A DNA stretch of 64,000 nt from positions 620,001 through 684,000 of the forward strand of contig JAGYXB010001009.1 of the NCBI GenBank assembly GCA_022495005.1, read 5' to 3'. Under the pieces are notes generated by a model that searched no databases, was not told where the DNA came from, and saw only the letters and a list, made by a program, of their open reading frames with translations. Made by a program: the position numbers and the translations under genes. Shown here one piece after another: positions 1 to 14,000 of the stretch. Source of the DNA: Rhyacophila brunnea (Eukaryota; Arthropoda; Insecta; Trichoptera; Rhyacophilidae). Every line of letters starts with the position of its first letter. Position 1 is the stretch's first letter.

Positions 1-427
1 TACCTTTCCTTGAGTGGGTCACACGGTCAGGTTTCCATACTAATGGCCAAGTTCAGATTTTTCGAGATGACGGAGGGCCATAAGCATTTAAAAATAGGGG
101 TCACTTCGACAAGTGAATCCAACATACATGAAATATATATATTGTTTCACTTAAATAAATAATATTTAATATTTTAACACTTTCTAACTAAGTTTATTAT
201 AAAACTTTACATAAAATATATAATTATTAGAAAGTTGTGTAATCAAATTTCAGTCACCGTTTTAATATGTAGACATAGATGTATAAATTCGAATTATCAT
301 ATATTTTATAATAATAAAGTAAATTATAATATGAAAGGTTCTACTTGATTGATAAATTCATCAAGTTTCTCGAAATTACTAGTGACCAATAAGAATGGAA
401 GTAGCTAAATAAGGATATCATCAAGAA
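1..427. other. AT-rich unassigned sequence
   Basis: No ORF, RNA or clear repeat was recognised. The first 110 bases are more GC-rich and may be the edge of a repeat cut by the window. Confidence 0.4.
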
Positions 428-909
428 TAGGAATTGCAATACCGAATGAATATATCAGTACTGGTATTTCTATAATATAAGTACCTACCTACATTAATAT
501 TATGTTGACATTTATAAATATGCATAGATCATAATATTGTAGAACTTTTTAGGTAAATCTCTCTCAAATTCAACGCTTATTGGATGTAGGTGCAATCAAC
601 TTTGGATCAATAGTGTTATAGAATAATTGAAAATATTTGCCACAAATATTTTGTCCATTCTATAAGTATATTTGAGGGATTTTATTTTATTATTATTTAA
701 CTTATGTTGGTTTCAGTCAATATATTTGCATTTGGGCATTATAAAACGTATACACTAAATTTAATATAGGTACAATATAGTAGTAAGTAATTAAAATATA
801 ACATTAAATTTATTTTCATAAAATGTAAACGTGTATGCTTTTTTAACATCGAAAATACCGGTATTTCAGTATCAATAAATAATAGAATACCTGTATTTTA
901 ATCCAATTA
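428..909. mobile_element. hAT-like MITE of the 'accggtatt' family, degraded copy
   Basis: The left end TAGGAATTGCAATACCGAAT and the right end, reversed, TAATTGGATTAAAATACAGG match the ends of the better preserved copy at 63611-63919. Internal CGGTATTTCAGTATC is also shared. The 8-bp flanks do not match convincingly. Confidence 0.55.
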
Positions 910-1926
910 AATAAAGAAATTATAATTCTAGCATCGAATGAAGGAGAGATTACGACACCATCAAGTAAGCGATTAAATTAAAGGATTAAGTCAAAAAATC
1001 AACGTAGGATTGGTTAATTAAAGTTAGTGCCATAACAAAGCATAAAAAGAAAGTAATTATATAAATAGAAGTTTTCCAAATGCATTTAAACTATAATAGC
1101 ATATTTATTTTGTAGAAGTAAGAATGGTATATATTATGTAATTAACTTATTCTTCTAATCATATTATATTTTAAAGATTTTTATAAATATATTTATTTTT
1201 CATATTAAATGTAAGTACCTTCTTAATAAAATTAAAATTAAAAACATAATTTTATAACTTCATTTTTATTATTGTTTAGATTCAGATATGTCGTTAATCT
1301 GACACATTAACTATACAATAATGATATTTGTTTTTTAAACTACCAAATACGATAAAATAGTATAGCCTTATAATGTATATCTTATATCATAACAATATAG
1401 ATTAAAACATAAATAATTTCACGTATTCATATTATATTAGCAATAAATTGATAAACATATTTTAAAAGATAAATATAAATCGAACCAGCATTTTTGGTTT
1501 TAATCTATCGAGGATGCTGAATCATAAAAACTATGACACTACAGTCTGGAACCCTACCCGCCTGCAAAAATCATGATTGACAGTTTGGAAGTTTTTTTCC
1601 ACGCCATCCAGCTGCCGAGTCATAGTCTCTCACGTGGGATTTTCCATCCCACGTGGCAAATACGGAGTAAGACAAAACCTTATGAAAATACAACCAATAA
1701 TATGGCAAAATTACACCTTTTTCAAATAAAATATATTTTTAAAGCTTTTCGTTTAAAGCTGTATTAACTATTTTCAAGAAAAGTCGATAGATGGTAATGT
1801 TATAAAACATTATTTTTGTATTATTTAAAAAAAATATTAATTGTAATGCTTGATAATACATTATAATATTGTAAGATAAATATGTATGTAAACAGTAATC
1901 AATATAAATATACCTATATATAATAT
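910..1926. other. AT-rich sequence without a gene
   Basis: No supported feature. The 64-codon ORF at 1573 has no recognisable domain and starts in a locally GC-richer patch (1540-1680) that may be part of an unidentified repeat. Confidence 0.45.
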
Positions 1927-2110
1927 AATCAAATGGAAATGGGCTGGACACATAGCTCTAAGAAGGGAAAGATAAATCTAGTCATTCAGTGGTACCCAAG
2001 AGGTACAAAATGTCCGCAAGATAGACCTAGAGGCCGCTAAAGTTTTGCGGAAGTACGTGGCAATGCAACTCACAGGGCCGATAGAAATATAATCAGCTTG
2101 GAGAGGCTTA
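1927..2110 (+). pseudogene. RTE-like LINE 3' fragment
   Basis: The translation reads KWKWAGHIALRRE..., then a PRGTKCPQDRPRGR-like block across frames, and then GSTWQ and QLGEAYK remnants. This is the same order as 35396-35600 in the better preserved copy. It is broken by stops and frameshifts. Confidence 0.7.
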
Positions 2111-4109
2111 TAAATAATTTATAGATAAGAAACCATTGTATAGTATCTAGGTTTAATAGGAACAATTTGTAATCTAAATTATTTTTAATAATGTGTGTAT
2201 ATCCAAATATTTTAATTTAATGTTGGTATATTCCAATTGCTGATATTTAAATTGTACATAATATTATAATGTACCTAAGTCAAAACCTTTATTATCTAGT
2301 ATGCATATATATTATGTGAGTGACATCTGTGAAATAACCGAAGAATGATTCGACTGTGTTTAATAAAATATATTTTTATATGTAGGTAGGTATATTACAA
2401 TAAAATTATTACTATGTTATTTAAATCAAGACAATAAATATTATGGCAGGTTGTAATAGCGATCGCATTGATAATAAATGAAGGTTTTGCAAAGCATCGC
2501 GATCATTTTAATTCTACAAACCTTCTCCACACGTATTAAATTTATAAACGTGTCGCAGATCATAGTCAAGTGTTTATTGGTAATTAAATAATTTTATTCA
2601 GGGCATTATATTATCATATTGAGGATCGTTACGTGGTCTTGGATATAAGGATGCGTAATTAATGATATTATGTATAGTGAGTTTGGTAGACACTCGAAAT
2701 TATTAGTCAATTATGTAAATAATAAAACATATAATATACTTACTATCAAAGAATATGCATATTATATGGTAGAGTGTATTACTATGAAGAATACCTAGTG
2801 ACGTTGTATGAATTAATATAACATCAAATATGTTTAATTTTCATTCTTTCATTCTTTCTATCTTTCTTTCTTTTTAGTCGAATGTAGACAGACTATTATA
2901 TTATTATGTTAGGTATGTTTTTATTCATTTATTTTATAAATTTTTGCGAAATAATTGCAAAATGGTGGCCAAAAGTTTTTTTGTAATACATGTTTCCTTT
3001 AACAAAGCGAAAATATTTTTTGATCATAGTTTTAATATATTACATATTTTATTTTAAAAAAAAATGAAGCGTATTCAACTTGATTTTTTTTATTAAATTA
3101 AATTTTGATAATGTCATAAAATGTGATTTTAATAATATATCTACCATCTATATAATATTTAAACTAATCTGAGGTTTTCTATTAAAAATGCATTTGTCGG
3201 AGATTCGCGTTACTTGACTACTTGCTAATAGAGAACCATGATACGAAAAAGGTCGGGAACATGTAGTATTATAATCGAATATTTTAGTGTTTACGTTGAT
3301 TGGATAAATTATGCCGTTGACAATGCTAAAAATACTCTTGAAAATTGTTCACGGACAACTTTATTTTTCACCTTCCGTTTTATCATTGTTAACCATTCCT
3401 GCCGCCCAATTCGGTTAGTAATATGCTCGAATGAAGATACTTTCGCTCGGATTCAGACATTTTAATGAATAGAATTTATAATTCGCGTCAAGATAATGGG
3501 AGAAAATCCATTGTTGCAGATTAGCGTCTTTCTTATGGAACCGATCTACTACCTACCGTGTACCTATGTATATTTTTTTTATATAAACAGTAACTGTGAA
3601 AGTGCGGCCAACAAATACTACAAATTTTGACTAGTTATGAAGCTAATATGACAAATTCAAGAACGAGCAATTACTTCGTGCAAAGAGTGTTAACAAAATA
3701 ATTAAGCCGAAACGCTTGTATTATTTTAATAAATTGATTATGGGTGTTTCAAATGACATTTTATGTTACGTAAAGATTGATAGTTTTCACTTACATTATA
3801 CACTAGTAATAGTACGTGCCGTCGTTCGCATAGAATACGGATGTCAAATGAAGGTACATAATTTATGAATGAATGAATAAACTTATTTCATTTGGTTAGT
3901 TTTAATCACTAAAATAGATAACAATGAATTTGCGCGACCTTCTACTCTGCGATATGTCCACTTTCCTTACGCATAGTCTAATACGTAAGACACTGGCCTT
4001 TCACGGTGAGGTCACAATAATATGTTTATGTGATTTTCTCAAAGCCTGGGTGCTTGAGATTGTTTCTCTTTTATTAATAAATACACTACTGTTTTACTAC
4101 ACTACTATC
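2111..4109. other. AT-rich sequence without a gene
   Basis: It contains a CTTT-type microsatellite at about 2845-2878. The ORFs at 3238-3465 and 3924-4115 have no recognisable domain, and the second runs into the left end of the hAT element. Confidence 0.5.
2845..2878. repeat. CTTT-rich microsatellite
   Basis: Repeated TTTCATTC/TTTCTATC/TTTC units form a short imperfect tetranucleotide tract. Confidence 0.7.
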
Positions 4110-4703
4110 CTGTGACGTCCCAAGACAAAATGCCGCCCCTAGGCAGCGCCAAATTGCCGCCCCATTTTTTCATGACTCCAATGTCTAAAAAATGTATTGA
4201 TTGGATACATCACCAACTAAATATATACTTACCACTAAAACATACAAAATTAAATTTATAATATTTTTTTCCCAAAAGTGTGATTTTTTTGGGCAGCAAG
4301 AGAGGTACTGTTAAAATTTAGCACTTATTGCAACAATTACAACCAACTTATTGTAATTGATACAATACGTGCTAATAATTTGATACAAACCTACCCTAAG
4401 TTTGATTATATTTATCACTTTAGCGGTCGAAAAGTATAGAATAGATCCGCATGAGCGGTAGGTGGGACGCTCTGTAAGAGGGGGGTGCATCTTTAGTTTT
4501 TTGGGAAACTTCCGTGCGTACTGGTTAATCCAATTATTCGCCAATCTGTACGTGTTGTTTTTTGTCACCAAGGACATCAAAGGGCAACGGAAGTAAACTA
4601 AACATCGCAAACCCCTCCCCGAATCTCCTCATTTGCCGCCTTTTGAGTAACTGCCACCCCCAAGTGGCGCTCAATCTACCTATCCCCCCCCGGGACGTCA
4701 CTG
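4110..4703. mobile_element. Non-autonomous hAT-type element with perfect 8-bp TSD
   Basis: The ends CTGTGACGTCCC and GGGACGTCACTG form an inverted pair. The flanking octamers at 4102-4109 and 4704-4711 are both CTACTATC, an exact 8-bp duplication as expected for hAT. There is no transposase. The interior includes one arm of the foldback family seen at 8629-8925 (about 4290-4455). A segment at about 4560-4610 (CACCAAGGACATCAAAGGG) is also found diverged at 63716-63765. ORFs here (4311-4610, 4534-4728) are incidental. Confidence 0.88.
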
Positions 4704-6215
4704 CTACTATCTTTAGGCCACATGGCATGTTGTAGTATTAAAAAGGGATGTAAATGCTGAATAAAATGGTTGCAAGCGCGTTGTTTTTGTGGGATATTTA
4801 TTATTATTAATAATTTTAAATATTACTAATAATTATTGTATCGTATGAATATAATACAATTATATGATATTTTTACAATAAGTTATTTTTCATCGGTTCT
4901 CTTGTGGTGATCTTTTTATAATTGTCATATTATAATGAATACCGACTTTATTATTATACAATTCTTTATAACATATAATATTATAATATATATATAATGG
5001 AACCCCTTGCAAGGTCATGAATAATCCGTGGGTTAAAAATTAGAATACCGCGTGCTTGTCCAGACTCCAGACCAATGGATTGAGGGAAGTGTTAACAACT
5101 ATTTTTCATGAATACTCTGAATACATGAAGTCTTCTACACTATCTACTTGTGTAGTTATGTGTATATAATCATTTTTTTTATAAAATGGATTTATTACAA
5201 CCGTATGTAGATATATTTTTTATTACTCAATAGGTACACACAAAATAGTGTATTATAGGTTAATAAACGATATATTATTTAGGCAGATATAACTTTTTGT
5301 TAACATTTCCAAGATACCCATTGAAAATAGTATAATTTCGTTTAAATTCACTGTTATTGTAAGAGTAAATACATGCCATATTATATTTGCATGATTTTTC
5401 GTTGCAGATAAATGACAGACAGGAAGTGAAGAACATAGCAATAAAAATGTAAGTGAGGTGAGAGGTCTAACTTACTGATATTTTCACGTTCACTTTTTAC
5501 GTTTTTCTCACAACGTCACCTCCCGTCCGTTGATTGTTTCACAATGTTGTGAGAACTTAAGGGATACTGAATAATGGTATTCGAGCATGTTTTTCTAGAA
5601 TATATTATTATTAGTAATTATTATATAACTACTTTGCAGAACATATTTGTTCATTTTATAAATTATTTATTATTATATTATTTTAAGTAAATAATTATAA
5701 ATATGTACATGTTAACATACTTTAGTATACAGTTTAGAAGAGATTTATATGTAACCACATATTTTTTCCGACTTATCCGATTTATACTTATAAATCGGGA
5801 GCATCCGTTATTTGTTCACCCAATGTGCATAACCTGCTATTTATAATGCCAATTGGGAGAGCAATAAATACATTCAATCAAATCGTTTTGAATATTATTA
5901 TATTCCACTTATGTGAAGTGATACACTTATGATTAGGTGCATGTTGTTACATGAGTTTTAAGATATGTTTTTTATTGTTTTATGTCATGTCATGAAAGCT
6001 GTAAATTTCTATTTTGTCATGTTATTTACATACAAAACAAATAAATTTGAACCCACAATGAAATTTGAGTGGTTAAGATAATTATTATAATGAAAAATTA
6101 TCTATTAATAATTATAATAATATATTTAATTCATATAAAATAAGGTAAAGTAACATAAACACTCTTTTCATTACGAGTTCCCTTTTTAAAAGAATTTTTT
6201 GTAAACTATTCACTC
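4704..6215. other. AT-rich sequence without a gene
   Basis: No coding or repeat feature was recognised. The ORF at 5253-5441 has no domain. Confidence 0.5.
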
Positions 6216-6330
6216 AAATTTTTAGGTGCTGGATCCAAAAAATACCGTATAATGTTATCTAGAGTTGGGATTCAAACCCGCAACCCAACTAGTTTGCTTT
6301 AGTATCTACTGAAAACGACAAACACCTCAG
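6216..6330 (-). repeat. SINE-like repeat with tRNA-like B box
   Basis: On the minus strand the sequence GGGTTGCGGGTTTGAATCCC contains a good pol III B-box (GGTTTGAATCC) within a tRNA-like context. It is followed by GGATCCAGCACC. The A box is weak. It is most likely a decayed tRNA-derived SINE rather than a tRNA gene. Confidence 0.45.
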
Positions 6331-6747
6331 TCATCTGCACTTTGCAGATTATAGTTATAGCATAAATTATAGTTGTCTTTGCGAACAATGACTTCCAGAA
6401 TAGGATATAGGAGAAACATAAATATCACAGAGAAATAAAAGAAATAATAAAACGAGTCTACATCCACCTCTATATTGGACAGTACATTGCAATTAACGGT
6501 GGTATGTATGACGAAATTCCTTGCAAAACTAGACTGGCATGCAACGCAACTTGGCCTCAAGTATTTTCAAAAGTCACTCCTTCTATTAAATTTTATTAAT
6601 AAAATGTTTAACTGATGTGCGATACCAGTGCTTATGTATGTAGGTATGTATGTATGTAGAAAATGGACTCTTAATAAACAATGAAAAATACAAAAATAAT
6701 AAAATTAGTAACGTGGCATGGCAAGGTGCATGTTGCGAATAGTAATC

Positions 6748-7060
6748 ACGTGGAGACACACAAAAGAAGCCAATGGATAAGGAAGCAGACAAGAGACGTA
6801 ATAGAGGTCTCTGGGTAGATGAAATTTAAATTAGCTAGACAAGTCACTCGACGAGTGAACAATTGCTGGATCAATGCCGTCATATAGTAGTACACAAAGG
6901 ACAACAAACGACCGCATGAATGCCTTAAAACGCGCTTGATAGAGAATCTCATAAAGTTCGGTGGATGGGCACGGTGGCGAAGAACTAAACACCGGAAAAA
7001 GTAGAATAACCTGGGTGAGATCTTCACCCAGCAGTAGATCGACTCCGGCTCATAAAGATG
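6748..7060 (+). pseudogene. RTE-like LINE 3' fragment
   Basis: The frames together give remnants equivalent to NEWVRKQT..RDVI, then a KLARQVTR stretch and a terminal block ending CAGCAGTAGATCGACTCCGGCT. This parallels CAGCAGTGGATTGACCCCGGCT at 35608-35629. It is broken by stops and diverged from the other copies. Confidence 0.65.
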
Positions 7061-7395
7061 ACTATTTTTAATCTATTATTTTCCTAAATTAAACATTATA
7101 GAATAATATTTAATAATTACATTCTTCTCAGACCACAATAATTATTGAAAGAGGCACTGATTTAATAATATTATTGATTTTTTTAAATTATTGAAATCAT
7201 TTTTTATGCCATTCTCTAATCTTACTTCTTTCACCAACATTTATTAATTAGTTTACCTATCTTAACACATAACAATACGTATTACTCTTTTCTTTTTTAA
7301 AATCAGACTAGTTTTAGAAAATGTTGCCCTCCAATGTAATGTAATTTTGCTTTTAACCAGAGACAAAGGGATATGCAAGGCGTGGTAGAGAAAAT
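7061..7395. other. Upstream region of gene A
   Basis: AT-rich sequence before the candidate TATA box, with no repeat recognised. Confidence 0.45.
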
Positions 7396-7435
7396 TATAT
7401 ATAGGCGCTGAAAATTCGCGAATTGCAATCACTGC
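7396..7435 (+). promoter_or_regulatory. Candidate TATA box and initiator of gene A
   Basis: TATATATA at 7396-7403 is followed 26-35 bases later by an initiator-like ATCACT at about 7428-7433. That gives a 5' UTR of about 250 nt before the ATG at 7687. Spacing and motif fit an arthropod focused promoter. TATA-like strings are common in DNA this AT-rich, so this is only suggestive. Confidence 0.4.
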
Positions 7436-7686
7436 TAAAAAAACGTGAAAGTGGCGAGTTCAACTAATCTGTGCTTCTTATAATTTAATAATTTAATAAT
7501 ATAATATATAATTATATTAAATTTTGTTTAAATAATATAATAAACATCCAATTAATATATATTTTAATAAAGTAAAATAATTACACACAAACATCATTGT
7601 ATTTATATTTTTTTAATAAAATTAGTGCAATTCTATAACATCCAATAAAAAGTTTTAAATAATCCTAGTGCGTTATATTTATAATA

Positions 7687-8015
7687 ATGGCTTCACCAAA
7701 ATCCTTCAGATGTAATAGACTTAGCATAATATTTTTAGTAACATTTTTTGTGGCTTTTACCATAGAAGTGCAACTGCCCGATGATGTAACTCCCAAGCAT
7801 ACAATATCTAAATCGAGTGAATTGAACGTATGTTTAAAACCTGAGAGACCATCCAATGATCTGCTGACGTGCTTTAGTCATCAGGTGCTGAAAAAGATGC
7901 AAGACCTGGAAGAAAACGAAGAGTTCAAGATATCTGATGGAATAATCATGAGGCGGGACGAAAGTGGTCCAAGAGATATTAGCAACTTCTTGGATAAGGA
8001 TCCAAGAGATTTTAG
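7687..8015 (+). CDS. Gene A exon 1 (signal peptide and Cys region)
   Basis: The exon starts at the ATG at 7687, the first in the open frame, and encodes residues 1-109 plus two bases of Arg110. The donor AG|GTTTAT at 8015/8016 is preferred because the open frame stops ten bases later and the next exon restores the codon exactly. It contains the hydrophobic signal (IIFLVTFFVAFTI) and Cys49/Cys62. Confidence 0.85.
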
Positions 8016-11000
8016 GTTTATATAAAAAAATATTTTATATCTAATTTTCCGTATAATTTGTGGCGGTTCTCTCAATAAATTCGAGCTGTTGTCAAGTGTA
8101 AAGAATCTCCGGGTGATGTGACAAGTATCCAGGAAAACATTATTATAATAATTATGTCAGTTTAATCTGCATTTAATATGTTATATCGCATTATAATATA
8201 TTACGAGCACAATATCAACAATTCTATTTCAATTAAAATAATTAAGAGTTAAAATATAGAAAAAAATCGATTTTATATTATTAGGTATATAATCTGTTAA
8301 ATTATTCAAATTTCCTCTGAGTGTTATTATAGTTAAGAGAATTATACGTATTAAAGTGATAAAAAATAACCAATACATAATATTTCCATAAGATGAAAGT
8401 GCTCCATATTAATGCACATAATTATTATTATTCTAACATTTCATCTGTAAAATAAATGAAATTGCATTTTTCATTTTCTCTTGCTAGATTTGATTTAATA
8501 TGAATGCAAACGGTTTAAATACATCTATTTTTTCTGATAATACGGTATTGCTGTATAATTTGACGAATTTACTTTTTTTGTTGTTACATACTTTAATTTG
8601 AATTATTTACTACCACAACCTATCACATCCAGTGGGTCTATTCTATACTTATCGACTGATAAAGTGATCAATATTATCAAACTTAGGGTAGGTTTGTATC
8701 AACTTATTAGCACGTATTGTAACAATTGCAATGATTGCAATATGTGCTATATTTTAACAGCAACAAGAGAGGTTCTGTTAAAATATAGTATTTTTTGCAA
8801 CAAAATATAGACATTTTATTGTAATTGCTATAAGTGCTAATACTTAGATACAAAACTACCCTATGTTTGATAATTTTATCATTTTATCACTTTAGCGGTC
8901 GATAAGTGTAGAATAGACCCACTGGTCTTGGAACATATTTTTGCAATTACGAAATATTTATATTTTTTATTTTTTATTGTTTAAGTACGTATCAACATTT
9001 GCATTGGTTCGCGAGTGTTTTTTTACGATCCATGAGGTTCACTATTTTTTTTTTTTGGAAAAATAAAAATTACCATTTTTACTCGCAAGTAAAGTAATAA
9101 AGGACTCTACAGAGTTGATATTATATACTACGAGTATATTAACACAGATCTTTATGAATAATAATTTCATTATTATACACATTTTATACAATTAAGTAGG
9201 TTATTGTTCTGGACCAAAGACACCTAAAAACAACCTGGTGTGTTTACCATCACGCGTTTTACAATAATAACTAACACCATTAGTTGGAAAGGAGTTCTAT
9301 CAACTTCTTCACTATCGAGTGGAATATGCAATTTAATAACAATAATATAGATAATAATATATATTCTAGGTCCATTCTTGAAGGAGCCAGTAGTTTGATG
9401 AGCAGGCGTGCTATGCAGTGGGACATGGCCTTTCTTCATCCAGGCTTGCATATGAGAGTAGGACCAACACTCACTGGAAACGGAGTCTTAGAGTTTGTTC
9501 TTGATCCAAAAATACGGGACAGAGAAAGTTTCGATGCCGAACCCAGTACAGGTAAAAAATTTAATATATTTATAGGTACTGATTTTGTTGTCAAAATATT
9601 ACAAAAAAATATGTAGCATAGAATGTACAGTGAAGCAATGAGGTGAGTTTTGGGTAAATGAACGGATGCCTTAATCTAACTGTTGTCTATCTCATCGGTT
9701 TGAAACAATCAAATTGAATTAATATATCTCTTCATTCCGTATTTATATATATGAAGTACCGGGCTGTCACTAGCTTAAAATCTATATTATTATATAATTC
9801 CGTATGCTACCCTAACAATCAGAGAATACCAATTAACCAATGTTGGTGGTCGAATGAAAGCCCTAGGTTACAAGAAGAGTACTGAAGCGAAATGTATTAC
9901 AATATTTTTTATCAGTGTGAATTTCGCGTTTAACCACAAAAAACCAATTGATAAGCAAGATGAAAAGAGTACATGATACGATGAATTGACAATTGGTCAA
10001 AATTATTGTCTAACCAAACAAGTAAGGCCAAGATAATACCCCTAGATTGGGGCTATTGTCCCAATAAGCCACTAGTATTAGTATATTTTATAAAATAATG
10101 TGGCAGTTGGATGGTTACATAAAGTGATAAATTGTAATACGTAATAAATATTAAACGAAAAGAATGTTTGTTTGTCAATCCAGATTTAAAATTATTCAGT
10201 TGTGATTTGCAATTATTGTTTTTGTTTATTTTTTCTGCTGTTTGTAATTATTTTCATCATAGATAATATGTATATTGTCTGCCTGTGATATAGTATTAAT
10301 TTATATTTAATAAAAAAGGATAATGTGTAATATTACTGTTTTATCAAGAAAATTTAGTGCACAGATTACTCCATAATTAAATAAGGTAACAATAATATAA
10401 AGGTCAGCTAAGACACATTATCATCCATCGCTTTAGGTAACAATGAATAATATGCCAAGGGCTCTGAAAATAACCAAGCCACAGCCCTTTTTAAAAAAAC
10501 CATATTCGAAATTCCAAATTTAGATACATTTTGATTTGATTGAACTTACGATTATCAATTCATAAATACAAGAATTTTCAAGACTGATTGTACTTCCTTT
10601 TATAAACATCGTGGTGATTGCTATAACAATAAATGACTAGTATATTATTATGTTATTTCACGGTACGTCTAAATTGTTCATCATAACGTTTTCGAGTGTA
10701 ACAAAGGTGCAATTATTATTCTTTTACGTATTAAACCTGCACGTGTTAAATAGCTATAACTGTTACATCATTTTTAAACTATATATGCCAATGCATTGTT
10801 CTTGGAAGAAAGTATTATAATTATTTTGTCTCACTTTGTTTGGTTAGAGTGTTTAAAATAGTCATCGAAAATAATAACTTATAGTATAAAACCTTAAAGT
10901 TACTAGGTACATTATGACTACTTCTTTTCAAGTGGAAAAACTGTTTATATTATAATTAACTATAAATTCGACAAATTAAAACTTAAATAAACTGTAATGT

Positions 11001-14000
11001 ATATTTTTATTAGCAAACTGTTAAAATCTGCAAGGAACCTACGAAAAATATTTTATTATCATTAAAAACTCAAACAACTGAATTGTGTGAAAATTTCACT
11101 TAACTATTAAAATAACATACTCCATCGAGTTAATGTTTACGCAATCAAATTTCAAAATTGGTGAATTGACGCAAAAGTTACATCCGTTTTATAATCGAGT
11201 GCCATCTCGCGTTACATTTTTAAATCTGATATATATTTCACAACGACATAATTAAACGCTTCTTTTATACTATTTTTTCGCATAAATACTTTCCCAGAGT
11301 GATTCAAATTTTTCCCACAACTGTTTCAAAGCGCTGATTTGTGTGCAGTAATCTCGTTACGACATGTTAAGAGTACAAGAACTAACGATTTTTGTTAGAT
11401 TTATCAGTCAGAACACTTACCTAATATATATTTTTTAAATTTATTAAAAATAATATGCTTACAATAAATAAATGTAGTAGTTGCTTAAAAAATCGACACA
11501 CTCTTTGTTTAATTTTTATTTTCTCATTGCTTTTGTTAAAATATTTTTTAAATTGGTGTTTTACAATACTTTAAATTACATTAATTTAAATTACAATGAA
11601 AACTTTAAAATCCAGGTGGCATTTTGGTTGCGGCTGTACACGCCATCCCTGAGCTCGTTTATTTGTCCAAGCGGTGATGCTTAGCTGATGGCTCTACCTT
11701 ATCCATAATGTTTATAATTTTGATTGATTATAATTATAATTGATACCATACTATTTTATATATAATATATATTACGCTACTTTGTTGATTTTTTAACACT
11801 TTCATATCATTTATCAACTACCAAGCCACCACAAATTGAGCATATTCTTTTAGAAATTAACATTTTCAGAGATATATCATTTTCAAAATCGTGTTTCCTA
11901 TCCAACACAATAATACGACTTTATACCTTCCCGTCAATATATTTCAAATTAATTGTAATAGCGTTTAATACTTTATCAATATGTCTTGATGTACTAGTAT
12001 TGCACTGTAAGCATCTGTCAAACTATTACGTGAGTACCCTGTTATTTGTTTTTTTATAGCAAATAAACGATTGCAACATTTGCGTTTAAGTTTATTTTTC
12101 AAATTAATTATAATTTTCGTTTAGGTTTATGTTTTCTCTCACTTTACCCCCTTTAATTAATCTTCTCCATGAATTACTCTCTCCAAAACAATAACATAGG
12201 TTTTCTCTCATGCGGTACAGATAGATAAATCATAAGAAATATAAATATTTCAATGCATAAGCTATGCGTTAGTTTTTATTAATTTTAATACAATATATAA
12301 AAGTTTAAATTTAATATTACATATTATTGTATATAAATTATGCGTTTACATTACGGATCGAAAAACTTTCTTGATTATAACCAGTTCTTTTAAAATTAAA
12401 AAGTTATACCTACATAGTGTTTTGTTTTTAAATAACTAAATAAAACAATTATCAAAAGGTTTATAATGTAGGCAATTACCCTCTCTCAAGAATATTATTA
12501 ATTGAATTGACATAAATACTATTATAGATTAGATAGAATTTTGTGAAATATTTCTGGCCCCATTGACAAGAAAGTCTACTAGCGACGTCCCTAAATATGA
12601 ACCAGATTTATCAAAATGGACCGGCCATGTGACACGTATGGATAAATAATAAGTAACGATAAAGCCCCTAATACTTAATGGTCCAAAAGGAAAATGAAGT
12701 ACAGAAAGATCATATTACTTATTGTTTGTTAGTTTGATGGGCTACAGATGATAAACTTGTGATCAGTAAAAATGATCAATTGAACAAATCTAACAGATAA
12801 CCATGATAAGTAGATGAATTTGTTTCATACGGAAAATATATACCCTGGGTTCAGTATCAAAAAAGATAGCTATAAAACTCTGAACAATGACAGAGATCCC
12901 AAAAAAAGACTAACACATCGAGATCTGATGAAATTTACACTTAGAGAGGTGGCTCGAAAGAGACTTATTTAACTAAAACGTAATTTTTAAAAAAGAACAA
13001 CTGAAATTTACCAATTGCGGGATCAGTATTTCAATATATTTATTGCCCACTGCCAATTCGGAGCCTTCAGCTATAACCTCATGGTAAATCAGATGTTGGT
13101 AATCTGAAGTAATTTATATAATTACATGATAATAATATGTACAGCAATAAGTATATTATGTATACCATAAAAAATGTGTTTATTTTCATATATTTGTACT
13201 TATTCATATAAAGTATTTGTACTGTTTTTTTTTTATATTCCAGCTCGTCTAATAACTCGTCAACTCCTAGTACCATTCCTGCTGGGCTTCAAATTTCAGT
13301 TATCGACGCTTTTACCCTTACTTTTCGGACTAATGGTTATATTAAGTAAAAAAGCTCTGATCCTTGCAAAGATAGCTGTGGTTGCATCTAGCGTTTTTGG
13401 TTACAATTCTTTGTTCAGTGGAGCCCACAATAATGGTGGGTTTCTTTCTGGAGGGAATGGATATTATGGTGGCTCCGGACCAGGTACAGGCAACTTTTAT
13501 TATTAAACATGTTAATGCATATACGTATTCATAATCTTTGAAAAAAAAAATACCGTGAATATACGGTCACGGTCGTGATAACCGTATACATTTTTATTAG
13601 GTATTTAAAATTAAATTTAGTTTTAGAATTTCAGTCCGTCAATGATTTTACTGCGACATATTAATTCATAATGAAGAGTTCGTGAAAATTTATTTATTTG
13701 CACTATTGCAAGTGTGTCATGTTATCTTCAACACTAAACTAATTTTGTCTTACTTATTTCTGTATAGTTTTCATAAAAAAGATGTTGTGTTCTTTACATG
13801 GATAATACACACGGATAATTAAAACAGAATATTAACGAGTTTATTAAAAAAACCGATATCTATTGTTAATGATATATTATAAACAATATATGTAATGTAT
13901 ACTTTACACATTTCAATTAAATGTTTATATCTTTAAAGTAATACTAGGTATATGTATTGTAGATGTTTTATATGCATTTTTTTAAAGTGTGACATGTAAA

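Larger units (their letters stand above)
9552..13243 (+). other. Gene A intron 2 (3.7 kb)
   Basis: This phase-1 GT-AG intron contains a dispersed repeat at about 9655-9770 (shared with about 48250-48365) and a decayed LINE fragment near 12598-12720. The rest is AT-rich with no supported gene. Confidence 0.75.

Noticed and set aside
4311..4610. 99-codon minus-strand ORF
   Set aside because: It lies wholly within a hAT-type MITE and overlaps a foldback arm.
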